Source of the DNA: Exobasidium rhododendri
Lineage: Eukaryota > Basidiomycota > Exobasidiomycetes > Exobasidiales > Exobasidiaceae
NCBI GenBank assembly: GCA_026210745.1
Contig: CP110632.1
Coordinates: 4,277,001-4,341,000 of the forward strand
Direction: 5' to 3'
Length of the DNA: 64,000 nt
Under the pieces are notes generated by a model, which was given only the letters and a program-made list of their open reading frames with translations, was not told the DNA's origin and made no database searches. Below are positions 44,609-54,992 of the stretch, piece by piece. The position numbers were made by a program, and so were the translations under genes. How positions within the stretch are numbered: the first letter of the stretch is position 1; every line of letters begins with the position of its first letter.

Positions 44609-44956
44609 AATAAGAAAAAAGAAGATGACGAAGAGCAGTGCAGGGGAGCCAATAGGGGGAGAGGGCCGCGTTAAGGGTATAGAGAGAAGCGATGCCTCTC
44701 CAAAAGGCAGAGCGAGCGGCCCGGTCGTCCTTCGCAAAGGGATTATTAAGTGATGAATAAATGAAGGATGGCTGAAGCTGGTAATTCTGGCGTTTTTGTA
44801 TAGACACTGACTATTCTGGGACAAGATTGCCCAGAGAAATTGAATATTTAAGGTCCAATCCATCTCGCGACTCAGGTCGTAGCCGCCGTTCACTGTAGAG
44901 GGACTCTGATGACTTGCGAGGTCATGATTGCAAGCTAGGTGGCAGTATAGCTGACA
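44609..44956. other. Divergent region between the Cys-rich and TANGO2 genes
   Basis: 348 bases. Part may be coding for the Cys-rich protein if its start is at 44863. No other feature is seen. Confidence 0.4.
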
Positions 44957-46019
44957 ATGTGCTGCATACTGTACTGCCTTTCACATCCAGACTTCGGCCT
45001 GGTTCTCATCAGCAATCGAGATGAATATCTAAAGAGACCAACTGCGTCGTCACAGTGGCACGATTTCCCACCTCCGACTCTTCTCAGTACGGATGGCACT
45101 CCATCAGCTTCAATAGCATATCACACTCAGCAATCTGCTTCAGCTTCGAACGATACACTATGCGGATTAGATGCACATCCTTTAGGAGGCGGGACGTGGC
45201 TTGGAATAACAAAGTCTGGGCGAGTGGCTGCGATCACCAACTTCACCGAGAGTGCACCACCTCCTTTGCCTCAAGGCCGGGGCATAGAAGCGTACCGAAG
45301 TCGGGGCACCCTTGTCAAAGACTGGCTGAAGAACAAGGATCGTACGAAAGGAGAAGAAGAGGATGTACAGGACTACCTAGGAGAGGTGGCATCGCATATG
45401 GACGAGTGGCCTGGATTTAATCTCCTCGTTGGCCAGATCGAGGTTCATTCTCACTCAGCACATACCTTTGCTCGAATCGGCTATGTCAGCAATCGTAGCG
45501 GAAAAAAGGACATTGTCTACCTGACTGCTAACGATACAGATCAAGCAGGAGGTCTGAGCAATTCTTGTCTAGACCAACCTTGGGACAAAGTGAAACAAGG
45601 TCGTTCGTCTGTAGATGAAGCACTCGTAAAGTATGACGAGAGGCGACAGAGAGGCCAAGAAAGGCAAAGCGCAGAGGGCGATCTCTCAGCGGAGCTCTTT
45701 AAGATCTTAGAGTGAGTTCATGTTTCGTGATGAACATAACACCACATCTCTGACAAAGCCTCCGTCTTCCAGATCTAAGGTTGTGATTGCAGAAAGGTCA
45801 GATTTCGTTCGCTCGATCCAGATTCCACCTGTACGGCTAGCACAAGATGCATGGTATGCTACAAGGACCGCAACCGTGTTACTCGTTCGAAGAGATGGCC
45901 TTCTTCGATGGTGGGAGAAGGACATATATGTCTTGTCTTCGCAAGGAGAACCAATCCGAGGTGAAGAGCTAGATCTTGAAGCACGATACTTTGAATGGCA
46001 AATCGAGCCGGTGCAGTAG
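44957..46019 (+). CDS. TANGO2: TANGO2 homologue (NRDE domain)
   Basis: Two exons: 44957-45711 and 45773-46019; 333 residues. The N-terminus MCCILYCLSHPD begins with Cys after Met, as in Ntn-like NRDE proteins, where it would be exposed by Met removal. The NRDE motif is in LVLISNRDEYLKRPTA. GGGTWLGITKSGRVAAITNF and the second half (ERSDFVRSIQIPP and TATVLLVRRDGLLRWWEKDI) complete the domain. TANGO2 proteins act in mitochondrial, ER or Golgi lipid and haem handling; the exact role is unsettled. An Arg/Gln-rich insert lies near residue 235 (YDERRQRGQERQSAEG). The gene converges with the AUH-like gene, only 4 bases between the stop codons. Confidence 0.9.
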
Positions 46020-46023
46020 GAGT

Positions 46024-47078
46024 CTATTCCCCTGTGTATCTTGGCTTCCTCTTCTCTGCAAAAGCCTGCAGGCCTTCTAATCTATCTTTCGAGCTTAGAC
46101 ACTTCTCATAGCAAGCTCTCTCCCAATCCAGTGCACTCTCCACGTCCATCAGCTGCCCCCGATCAATAGCCACTTTAGCAGCTCGCAACGCAATAGGTCC
46201 ATTGACAGCGATTGCTTCTGCGAGTCGTATTGAGTGAGGCGTCGCATCGCCTTCCTTTGCAAGATGATCGATGATGCCCAAATTGTGAGCCTCTGTAGCA
46301 TTCAAAAGTCGAGACGAGAAGATTAGGTCCTTTGTCTTTGATGGGCCAATCAGCTTCGTCATTCGGTACGTCCCTCCAGCCCTGTTATTATTTTGAATCT
46401 AATATGTCAGAGGAGGTCGAATCATCTTTTTGTTTCCTGGAAAGTCGATCGACTCACCCCGGAATGATCCCTAGTCTCGTTTCGGGAAGTCCCAGCTTGT
46501 CAGTGGTAGAGCTCGCTACTCTCAAATCAGTGCATAAGGCCAACTCCATTCCCCCTCCCATTGCGAGACCATCCAGAGCTGCGATGGTCGGAAATGGCAA
46601 ATTCTCAATCGCACTGAAAGTTCTGCGAAGATTACGAAGGAAGCTCTCCACTTGATCCATCGACATGCTCTTTCTCTCTTTCAAGTCGGCGCCGGCACAG
46701 AATGTTTTTGGCACTGCTGACCGCAAGATAAGCACTCGTGTATTTCTGCAGAAATAGTAGGGTTTGTTGAAGGGAGCACGTCAGATCAGCCCAAAGGGGG
46801 TAAGGAGGTCTCGTCGTTACGCGCACTCACTTGTCGGACCTCGCCTGTTCTACCGCTGCCTCTAGTTCTCTAATCATCTGCTGACTGATTGCATTCTTCG
46901 TTTCGGGTCGATTCAGTGTCAAAAGAGTGATGCCCGGCACGCTAGCACTCGATGGCTCCAAGAATGCCTGTGCCGATGGTGCCGGAACAGAGTAGAATCG
47001 CGTCTGTCTCTGGCATGCGAGGATGGCGGACAAATTCAGAGTGAGAGGCCTGCTCTGTCTCAGTAAGGAGTGGACCAT
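46024..47078 (-). CDS. AUH: AUH-like mitochondrial enoyl-CoA hydratase (methylglutaconyl-CoA hydratase candidate)
   Basis: Three exons: 46831-47078, 46458-46745 and 46024-46381; 297 residues. The first 30 residues are a presequence (MVHSLLRQSRPLTLNLSAIL). Hydratase motifs: LNRPETKNAISQQM, FCAGADLKERKSMS (oxyanion), AALDGLAMGGGMELALCTDL and LGLPETRLGIIPGAGG. The C-terminal NATEAHNLGIIDHL and RACYEKCLSSKDRLEGLQAF resemble AUH/ECHDC2, with Glu in GGGMELAL and LPETRLG as the catalytic pair. AUH hydrates 3-methylglutaconyl-CoA, the step after methylcrotonyl-CoA carboxylase, and the MCC beta gene lies at the left edge. ECHDC2 is the alternative. It is convergent with TANGO2. Confidence 0.82.
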
Positions 47079-47973
47079 CGCTTGTGACAGTATTTACAGG
47101 AGCGGGCCGACAAGAAGGACTCGAGGGGAAAGGCGGGGTAGAGAGCAACACGAAGAGCCTCGTGTTGTAGGTGTGGGGGTGAAACACGCACTGTCTCTTC
47201 TCCTAATTCTAATTTGTTATCCTCCGCGGATGAAGACGCCGTGGGATATACTCGCCCTTCGGTGTTGCGTGCAGCTCAGCATCTCGCTCTGTGTCATCGC
47301 ATGCTGTGTGTAATGATCGACTGATCGATCGCAAGAAAGTCCTTGCTCGAGACCAGGACGCAAAGGCGACAAAGCTCTACCCCACATCGCGGCGGCATCA
47401 CCAGATTCAAAGAGCAGGTGAGTAAATCCCCGCTCCTGAAATTATAAGGTAAAAAAGGATGAATCTTCTCGTGTCAAGCACTGCCAAGAGCAGCAGTGTG
47501 AAGTAAGATACTGTATCTCTAAAGTGGTTCAAGAGGCACACGACAAGGACAAAAGCTTAAATCCAGTCCACACGGACCTCAATCCATCTTTCCCGAGATA
47601 AGAAGAAATGATGTTGTTCCATCCAATGAAGAAATTCAAGGATCCACATGGATGCTAACGAAAAGCATGCTTGAAGGACCCCCTCGAAGCAACGCTAAAA
47701 ATTAGAACCCTTTCTGCAGAGAGAAACGGCCTGTGTAGTTAGTGCAAAAGTGCGCTAGTCTAAAATTCTCCCACCAGGCCTCGCTAGTCCCCATGTTTAT
47801 TTTATTCCTAAAATTTAATTTCTGATACATACCAGAGAGAGCATGGCTCACTATAAAATTAAGGACAGTGAGGCCCAACGATCGGCTTCCACCCTATTGT
47901 ATCGTCCCTCCTCCTTCCTTTCGCCTCCTTACCCGCTCCCCCTCCCTTTCCCTCTTTTCAGCTTCAGCGCCCG
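47079..47973. other. Divergent region between AUH-like and carboxypeptidase genes
   Basis: 895 bases, comparatively AT-rich near 47450-47850. It holds the TATAAAA at 47852-47858 and a CT-rich leader after it. No coding frame is supported. Confidence 0.5.
47852..47858 (+). promoter_or_regulatory. TATA box of serine carboxypeptidase gene
   Basis: TATAAAA, 116 bases before the ATG at 47974, with a CT-rich leader between. Spacing fits a fungal core promoter. Confidence 0.6.
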
Positions 47974-49618
47974 ATGAAGTTGCTCTGCCACACCCTCGTT
48001 GTCCTGGCCTTGGCCGCCCTAACACTCGCTTCGCCCCTCCAGCGCAGGAAGTCAGCAAAGGAATTTCATGTGAATGGAAAACACATACCCGGTGTCCCCT
48101 TTGCCGTCGAAGATAGTTATGCCGGTCTGCTCCCGATCACAGCGGCTCAAGATGAATCGAGAGAGTTTTTCTTCTGGTGGTACCCCTCTGAATCGCATGT
48201 CGGAAGCGATGACTTGGTGATCTGGTTGAACGGAGGGCCTGGATGCAGCAGCTTAGAAGGGCTCCTTCAAGAGAATGGTCCTATCCTCTTCCCCTTTAAC
48301 TCGACAGCTGTGGTGAGGAATCCGTACAGCTGGACAAAGTTGTCCAACGTACTCTGGGTAGAACAGCCAGTCGGAGTTGGCCTTGGGAAAGGGTCGCCTG
48401 ATGTGCACAACGAAATCGAAGTCGGAAAGCAATTCTACGGATTCCTGGTTGAATTCATGAAGACCTTTCCTCAATTGAGAAACAAGAAGCTCTACATCAC
48501 TGGGGAGAGCTACGCAGGAAAGTAAGTATGAAGGCCGAGTAGTGTTATCGCTTTTGTAATCTCTGCTGAAGCGAGCTCGCTCTCCCCACAACCGCAGGTA
48601 CATTCCGTACATCGCAGACGAGATACTCACGCACCACACCAAAGCTGAAAACACGAAGAACGGCTTAAACTACTACGGCATCTCGATCAACGATCCCAGT
48701 TTCATCAATGACGGCTTTTCAGAAGAATTGCCCGCCGTTGAATTTGCAGAACATTATCAGAAGACGCTAGGACTGAACAATTCCTTCATTGCGAGCCTGC
48801 GAAAGACGGCCAAGGCGAATGGAGTGGACAACTTTGTGGCCAAGAACCTCGTGTATCCTCCGAAGGGGCCTATCTTTTTGCCAGAACAGTACGACGCCGA
48901 CAACTACGACCCTTTCGATGCCATCTACACTGCGGCTCAGGCTGTGAACCCTTGCTTTAATGTGTACAACATCAACCCTATCTACAAGTGTCCCTCCATC
49001 TACGATCCTCTCGGCTTTCCCCCGGATGCAATCAATCCCAGCGCTACCAACATCGTCAACAACATTACCGGGTTCAAAGAATACATCCATGCCGATCCAT
49101 CCACTATATGGTACGAGTGCACAAACTACCAGGTCTTTGTCAAGGGTGAAGACAGCAGTCCGGCGCCTGCTGATGCCGGTGTTCTGTCCAGACTGATTGA
49201 CAATTCGCCTAGCGGAAGGGTGATTGTGCAACACGGCCTGCTTGACTTTATCCTGATCGCCAACGGAAGCGCACTGGGAATCCAGAACATCACTTTTGGA
49301 GGACTACAAGGTTTCCAAAAGAAGCCGTCCCAGGAGCTGATCGTCAAGGGAGAAAGGAAAGGTCTAGTCCATACAGAGCGCGGTCTTACCTTCTACGAAG
49401 CTAGGGGTTCGGGTCATATGGTGAGTTTGCGCCTTGCGAACGTCTTGTGCGCTTCGTTGCGCTTGCTAACACGCACACACACACCCTCTCTCTCTCGCTA
49501 TCTCTCTATCTCCCTCTCCGTGTGACTGTTCCAGATCCCCCAAGATCAGCCTGCCAGTGCATTCAAGATGCTCAAATTCCTCCTGGGTCAGATCTCCGAA
49601 TCCGACCTCTACAATTGA
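47974..49618 (+). CDS. Serine carboxypeptidase (S10)
   Basis: Three exons: 47974-48521, 48598-49420 and 49535-49618; 484 residues. Signal peptide MKLLCHTLVVLALAALTLAS. The oxyanion region is VIWLNGGPGCSSLEGLLQEN. The catalytic Ser is in LYITGESYAGKYIPYIAD, the Asp in VIVQHGLLDFILIANGS, and the His in ARGSGHMIPQDQPASAF, which is only completed by the third exon. Several sequons (NST, NNS, NIT) suggest glycosylation. The enzyme removes C-terminal residues and is likely secreted or vacuolar. The last intron contains AC and TC microsatellite stretches (about 49473-49520). Confidence 0.9.
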
Positions 49619-49898
49619 TGTTTTGGTGGCTGGAGCCCCACATCGCCTGACCGGCTACCAAAAGCTCTGCCTGGTCGCATGAAATCCCTGTGTACTTTAG
49701 ACCATGAAATTGCTCCCTCACCGCAATGCTGAATGTTCTCTCTCCAATCAAGACCTCAATTCTTATTACACCGCGTGATGATGCACCTCAAATGATCTTT
49801 GCTGAAGCAAGAAAAGTGGAGGCGCACCACAGGAGAGAAGGAATTGGGCCCATGAGCTAATAAATAGTACCGTCTTCACATCCTCTGTTGATAGACAC

Positions 49899-50826
49899 AT
49901 GACCCCTGTGCTTGTCCGTACTCAAGCATCCCGCCTTAGCACCATCCTTCGCTCCAGTAGTCGTTCCACAGCAGCAACCCTCTCGTCTCGGCTGATCACG
50001 ACAGTATCCGGTCGCAAGGACACAGGCATGACGTCTCAAACAGCAAAGGTACTACGTAGCGAGGCCTTGACAGACGGCGACTCGAAATGGATTGGACTGA
50101 AGGCTATCTACTGGAGGGACCCCAAGGGAAACGACAGGAAATGGGAGAGTGCAGACAGGAGGACTCGAAAGGGAGACTGTGATGCGGTCGCTATTTGTAC
50201 AGTGATCTACCGACCATCTTCCGAACCTCATTTGCTGCTCATATCTCAATTCAGACCGCCAGTGAATCAGAGTGTCATTGAAATGCCAGCCGGTCTTATC
50301 GATGAAGGGGAGGAAGGTGACGAAGGTGCAAAAAGGGCAGCGTTGAGAGAATTAGAGGAGGAGACTGGGTATGGAACAGCCAATGAGGGAGGAAAGGTGG
50401 ACGTTGAGCTGATCACCAACATCATGTGGAATGACCCGGTGAGTGTCGCCAGCCTCCGATGATGCAGGGGTGAGAGTCACTGGCGTTTATGATCATCTCT
50501 GGCCTTACGATCACCAGGGAATGTCAGGTGCGAATATGAAGCTGTGCATGGTGCGCATTGATCTGGCAGACGACGCTCCAGACCCGGTTGCCAAGCCAGA
50601 AGAAGGAGAGTTCATCGAAAAGCATTTAGTGCCCTTGAAGACGTTGATGAAGTCACTGACGGGTGAGGGTGTCGAGAGGATCAGAGGATATTTTTATTAT
50701 TTGCTAATTGATGACAATGACCTCGCAGACTTTCAATCGAAGGGGTTCGCTGTCGATGCCAGATTGGCTCATTTGGCCGTTGGACTAGAGCTCGCTGCCA
50801 AGTTTGGCAGTCCAAGCAAGATGTAA
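49899..50826 (+). CDS. YSA1: NUDIX ADP-sugar diphosphatase (Ysa1/NUDT5-like)
   Basis: Two exons: 49899-50438 and 50518-50826; 282 residues. Hydrolyses ADP-ribose and related nucleotide sugars. The Nudix box is split over PAGLIDEGEEGDEGAKRAAL and RELEEETGYG, with the conserved G-x5-E...REx2EE pattern. The N-terminus is Arg/Ser/Thr-rich (MTPVLVRTQASRLSTILRSS) and could be a mitochondrial presequence. A second Met (GMTSQTAKVLRSEAL) near residue 44 gives a form close to the usual cytosolic length, so dual localisation by two starts is possible. The second exon supplies GMSGANMKLCMVRIDL and VARIRGY-like C-terminal beta strands. Confidence 0.86.
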
Positions 50827-51365
50827 AGAGGCCGTCGATCTTGTATCATGACAGGCGACCTGCTCTCATCATTGTATCGATGAATGAACATCACTAGTCG
50901 TCGAGGAATGGCTGCGTAGGGGCATAAGAAGAAGTAGAATAGAGGCAAGGCAAGTAGGAAAAGGGGGCGGGGGCTTGATGTTGTAAGACCGGTGCCGTTC
51001 AGTAGAAGTTGTGGTTCGTTCAACTCAAAGCGTCCCTTTGCAAGGCAAGACGGATCTTTTCCCTGAATTGCCCTATTGTAGACACTATGGAGGGGTGGCT
51101 TTCGCAACTCCATTTCGTACTGGCGACCAGATTACAATCGAACCTTCTGCACTGCCTCTCTGTCGGCTCCGCCCTCTCACTTCACTTGATCACCTTCGCA
51201 TTCTCCACAGCAGATCACATAGCGGTGCAACAAGACGATCCTGTCTGTGATTATATACATCAGAAGGGCGAATGGCTTTGAGTTTTCCTTGTTTGCGTCG
51301 CCCAACTCTCCTCACTTCAACGTACCCTCTTTCACCAGAGACGGTGTACACACCTCCCATCAAAG
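50827..51365. other. Promoter of secreted Cys protein B
   Basis: 539 bases. The TATATA at 51252-51257 lies 114 bases before the ATG of the next gene. Nothing else is seen. Confidence 0.5.
51252..51257 (+). promoter_or_regulatory. TATA-like element of secreted Cys protein B
   Basis: TATATA, 114 bases before the ATG at 51366, a spacing similar to the other TATA candidates in this window. Confidence 0.45.
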
Positions 51366-51890
51366 ATGCAGCTCATACCCGACGTCAGGCAGGCACTCAT
51401 GGCAGCCGTTGCCGTCTCAACATTCATAGCGAAAGTAGGGAGCCGATTTGTCGTAGTCTTCCCTGAGCCTACCTGCCAAGATGTCTGCATAAAGACGCAC
51501 GATGGACGCTGCGACACTAGCAGCTACGGTGACAGGATTGACACAACGCAATGTTTCACCAGCCACACATCCTACAAACAGGCTTCCTTCGTTGCCACTA
51601 CTTTAGGAGATCAAGAGGAAATTGACCAAGATCATGACACACGCTTGACAGTCACATTTGACACCCCCAACAGCGTAAGAACAGTCACTCGGATGGAGAT
51701 CATGAACAATGCATACCAGGATTACTATGTCGAGGTCTCGTACCGGTCTCGCGAAGAAGGCTTCGATGGGCAAGTCTTCGTCTATCGCATCACGACGGGT
51801 GATGGGGATGAGTGTAAGATCCGCGCGGGAAATGATCCTTTTGACATTGACCTGATCACCAAAGTTGAACTCTACAAATCGAAGGAGTGA
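51366..51890 (+). CDS. Small secreted five-cysteine protein B
   Basis: A 174-residue single-exon protein, with a hydrophobic signal-like start (ALMAAVAVSTFIAKVGSRFV). Five cysteines follow: QDVC region with TC just before it, RC, QC and one near DEC. The spacing is C-x3-C-x7-C-x13-C-x about 74-C. Beta-like strands follow: RLTVTFDTPN, VTRMEIMNNAYQDYYVEVSY, QVFVYRITTGD and ITKVELYKS. The strand order YYVEV / VFVYR / C / VEL matches the YYVRY / VVYMTR / C / VEA run of the secreted protein at 23764-24390. No known family or catalytic motif is seen. Confidence 0.65.
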   Translation: MQLIPDVRQALMAAVAVSTFIAKVGSRFVVVFPEPTCQDVCIKTHDGRCDTSSYGDRIDTTQCFTSHTSYKQASFVATTLGDQEEIDQDHDTRLTVTFDTPNSVRTVTRMEIMNNAYQDYYVEVSYRSREEGFDGQVFVYRITTGDGDECKIRAGNDPFDIDLITKVELYKSKE

Positions 51891-52221
51891 GGGAGAGGTC
51901 AAAGTTTAAGTGTGAGGTGAGGGCATGCCCAATCAAGCTTCAACGTCGCTGTACGAAGCCAATCTCCACCCTCTTCATACGACCCTTCAAAAGAAGGTGG
52001 CACGAAGAATGCCACTTGCCATGACATGAGGATCTTATTATTCACTTTGTACTCTACAACTCCTCCTTCCATGCGATATGATGCAGTGTCCACATCCTCA
52101 CGGAAGTGGCTTTGTCGGTGTTGTTTGAGGAGGTTGGAAATAATAGAAAGACTCAGAACACGTCGAATGAACTCATCTGCCTGCCCTACACGAGTATAGC
52201 CTGCCTTCCACACATCCAACC
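51891..52221. other. Intergenic region before CoA-binding protein gene
   Basis: 331 bases. The 113-codon minus ORF covering 51899-52240 has no features. No gene is called. Confidence 0.45.
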
Positions 52222-52882
52222 ATGTCTGTCGCAACAGCAAAGTCCAACTTCTTCAATGCTCAGCGCTATGCGGTGGTCGGCGCCTCGTAAGTTGTGTGAT
52301 CTGGAGCAGTCGGCTTCGTCGCTCACATCATGACTTGTTCTTCTGCATGCTCTTAGTAAGGATCGGACCAAGTTTGGTAACAAGGTATGTCGAAGGGACG
52401 GTGTAAACCACATACAAGAGTCATATCGATATTGACCGCCTAAGATCTCGATCTCCATCTACAGGTCCTACGATGGTACAAAGATCATGGACTAAACGTC
52501 ACCCCCATCAATCCGAAGGAATCGTCCGTGGAGGAGCTACCAACTCTGGCTAGTATCCTGGAGATCAAGGACCCTAAGACTACTTGTCTGAGCGTCATCA
52601 CCCCTCCCAAAGTAACACTCTCCATTCTCAAGACGGCCTTACTGGAACTGCAGGTGGCTGGAATTTGGTTGCAGGTGAGTATGCTTCGTCCTAGATTACA
52701 CACACTCCCATACTGACATGCCCTTCCCTACCACCCCCTTGGTACAGCCCGGAGCAGAAGACAGCCAAGTGAAAGAGTTTGTTGATTCCTGCACTGACGA
52801 GATGAAGGACAAGGTCATCCTAGGAGGTCCTTGCATCTTGGTGGAAGGAGCGTCACTTGCAAAGGACAAGGGCAAGCTTTGA
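52222..52882 (+). CDS. CoA-binding domain protein (YccU-like)
   Basis: Four exons: 52222-52286, 52357-52384, 52465-52674 and 52748-52882; 145 residues, phases agree. The Rossmann start is YAVVGASKDRTKFGNKVLRW, whose glycine loop is split by the first intron. Next come GLNVTPINPKESSVEELPTL, CLSVITPPKVTLSILKTALL and IWLQPGAEDSQVKEFVD, the pattern of CoA_binding_2 proteins. Function of the family is not well settled; it binds CoA or NAD-like ligands. The gene is very short and ends about 185 bases from the convergent GH32 gene. Confidence 0.87.
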
Positions 52883-53067
52883 TAAGGAAACCTTCCCGTT
52901 GTAGTGTGTTGATCAATTCACTCAAAGGCGTTCATGTGATGGGTGTGCGTGTGGGGCTCTCTACCTACATGTTCAATCGTTCAAAATATGGGGATGAAAG
53001 GAGTCAAATAATATACGCCAAGAAAGAGGTCTCCAATGCTACAGTTGCGCAAATTCTGCGCTCGTCT

Positions 53068-54992
53068 CTATCTCTCGTCCTCGAGTGTTTCGCCAATCAT
53101 GGCTGCTTGCAGGTTCACCCAAGCTTCGACTCGAAGGAATTGTGCATACTCTGGCTTTGCATTGAAGAGGGTGGCGTGCACAGAGTCGTCGTCATCGCAG
53201 TAAATGCGAGTCGTGATTGCAATACGATCGTTGACGTAGACTTCCAAGACTGAATTGTCGAGGAAAAGATGCATGCGAATCGTCTCCATCGTACCGCCTG
53301 CAAAGGGGAGCAACTTGATGGGTGCCACAATCGTAGCAGTACAGACGTCCGCGTCCATGGTCGACTGAGTTCGTGTCACTTTGATGAAGCCGTTGCTGTA
53401 CATGCACTTTGTGTATTGCGACAACGAGCGGCTGTGACACAGGAGTATACCGATCTCGTGATGGTCTTCTGTCGCTTCTCTATAAGCACCGTCGATGGTG
53501 CATTCAAGTTCAAGCTCAAAGTTCCTCGAATAGATTGGCAGTCGGTTCGCAGAGGGACGGTCGATGGCAAAGTGTCGAGCCCCCACTCGCAAGAGCTTAG
53601 TCTCCTCTACCGGTCTCCAGCCAAGCGTCGTCAGTTGAAGGGAGTCGCCTCGTTCCTCTTGGATCTGGAAGCTGGAGACGACAAAGGAATCTTGCAAGAC
53701 ATCCTTGTGGACGCCCTCGTATGTCAACGACACAAGCTCACGAGGCAGGGACATACAGCCGGACCATCCTTGCTGCTGATACCTCGACTCGGCCAAGTCA
53801 TCCTCGGTGATCCAGCCCCACAGTATTCGACGCTGCGTTGGCCCGTGAAGAAACGTTGTAGCCGCGTAAAGACAGCCGTGATCGATCAGGCCACTCGTCT
53901 GTGGTACCAGCTGGGAGCCTTTCATCTCGACGGCACACCACATCGCATGTCGGCCCTTTTTGTCATGACCGACGCCCTCAACGTTCAAGAGCAAAAATGG
54001 CTGCTGCTGCAAGGAGAAAAAATTACACACTTCCCAATTCTGGCCCATCTCTCCGTTCTTCTCATCGAGTCGAAAGTTCAGTCCGACGTCTGCTACAGTG
54101 GAGATGAACGTCCAGCTCTTGAGATTGTTGCATGGAATCTTGTAGAGAAAGGCGGTCGGTGTCTTGTCCTTTAGTCCGCCCGAGATGAGGCCAAAGAGAA
54201 AGGTGTCCTTCTCTAGGCCCAGTTGCTCATCCATCTCTGGCCATGCAGCAATGTAAGGATCTCTCCAGCTGATGACGTCCCCCATGTGCTCAGTGGGAGG
54301 GCTCGGTAGTATAAGGGACGAGTGATCGCGCTGCCATTTAATTCCACCGTCGGTCGACACAGCCAAGGCAAGCTTCTCACTTCCCCAGTGATACGGTCTG
54401 GTGAAGTGGATCGGAAGATGGGATATCTGTGTGTGAAGTGGTGTGAGGATTAGCCTCTCGCCTAAATGCAGCACACATTTCAACAGCAGCACCGCTCACC
54501 GCCGTATATACTGCAGTCAGCACACCTTGCTCGCCTAGGGGGCCTTGTGTAAGCATACAGCCGGAAAAGATGCCTTCAATATCATGAGGTAACGAAGGCA
54601 CCAAGCTGGGCTCGTCGCTAATGTGCTTCCAGTGGACCAAGTTTTTCGAAGTTGCATGCTGCCAAGACATGTTACCCCAGGTAGCACCCTTTGGGTTGTC
54701 TATTCAACACGCGGTAGTGAGCTTGGATCTGAAGTCTCGCCCAATTCATGTCAACGTCATTATACTCACACTGATACAGAAGATGGAAATCGCCAGTTTG
54801 TGGGTCAAAGCAAGGGCCGCATGGATCGTTCATCCAGTTTTTCGGTGCGATCATGTGGAATAAGGGTCGCCATCGTGTGAAATGATTCACGTCGGTCTTC
54901 TGCTTTGCAATCTTGACAGGTATGGCAGTAGAGTGAGGACGCTCAAGCAATGGGGATCGGTGCTCCAGGGGTACTTGTTGTGTCGAGATCAT
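53068..54992 (-). CDS. GH32 family fructan/sucrose hydrolase without signal peptide
   Basis: Three exons: 54770-54992, 54500-54699 and 53068-54426; 593 residues, phases agree. GH32 motifs: the nucleophile Asp in NWMNDPCGP, the RDP motif in ISWRDPYIAAWP and the acid/base Glu in NWEVCNFFSL. The join restores FHLLYQYNPKGATWGNMSW, which is family-conserved. The usual WMNDPNG has Cys in place of Asn. The first 45 residues are polar (MISTQQVPLEHRSPLLERPH) and show no signal peptide, unlike secreted invertases. It may be cytosolic or use another export route, or a 5' exon is missing. The C-terminal beta-sandwich (MHLFLDNSVLEVYVNDRIAI) is intact. Confidence 0.87.

Noticed and set aside
53269-54174. 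301-codon plus-strand ORF
   Set aside because: It lies entirely antisense to GH32, whose catalytic motifs and splice phases are clear.
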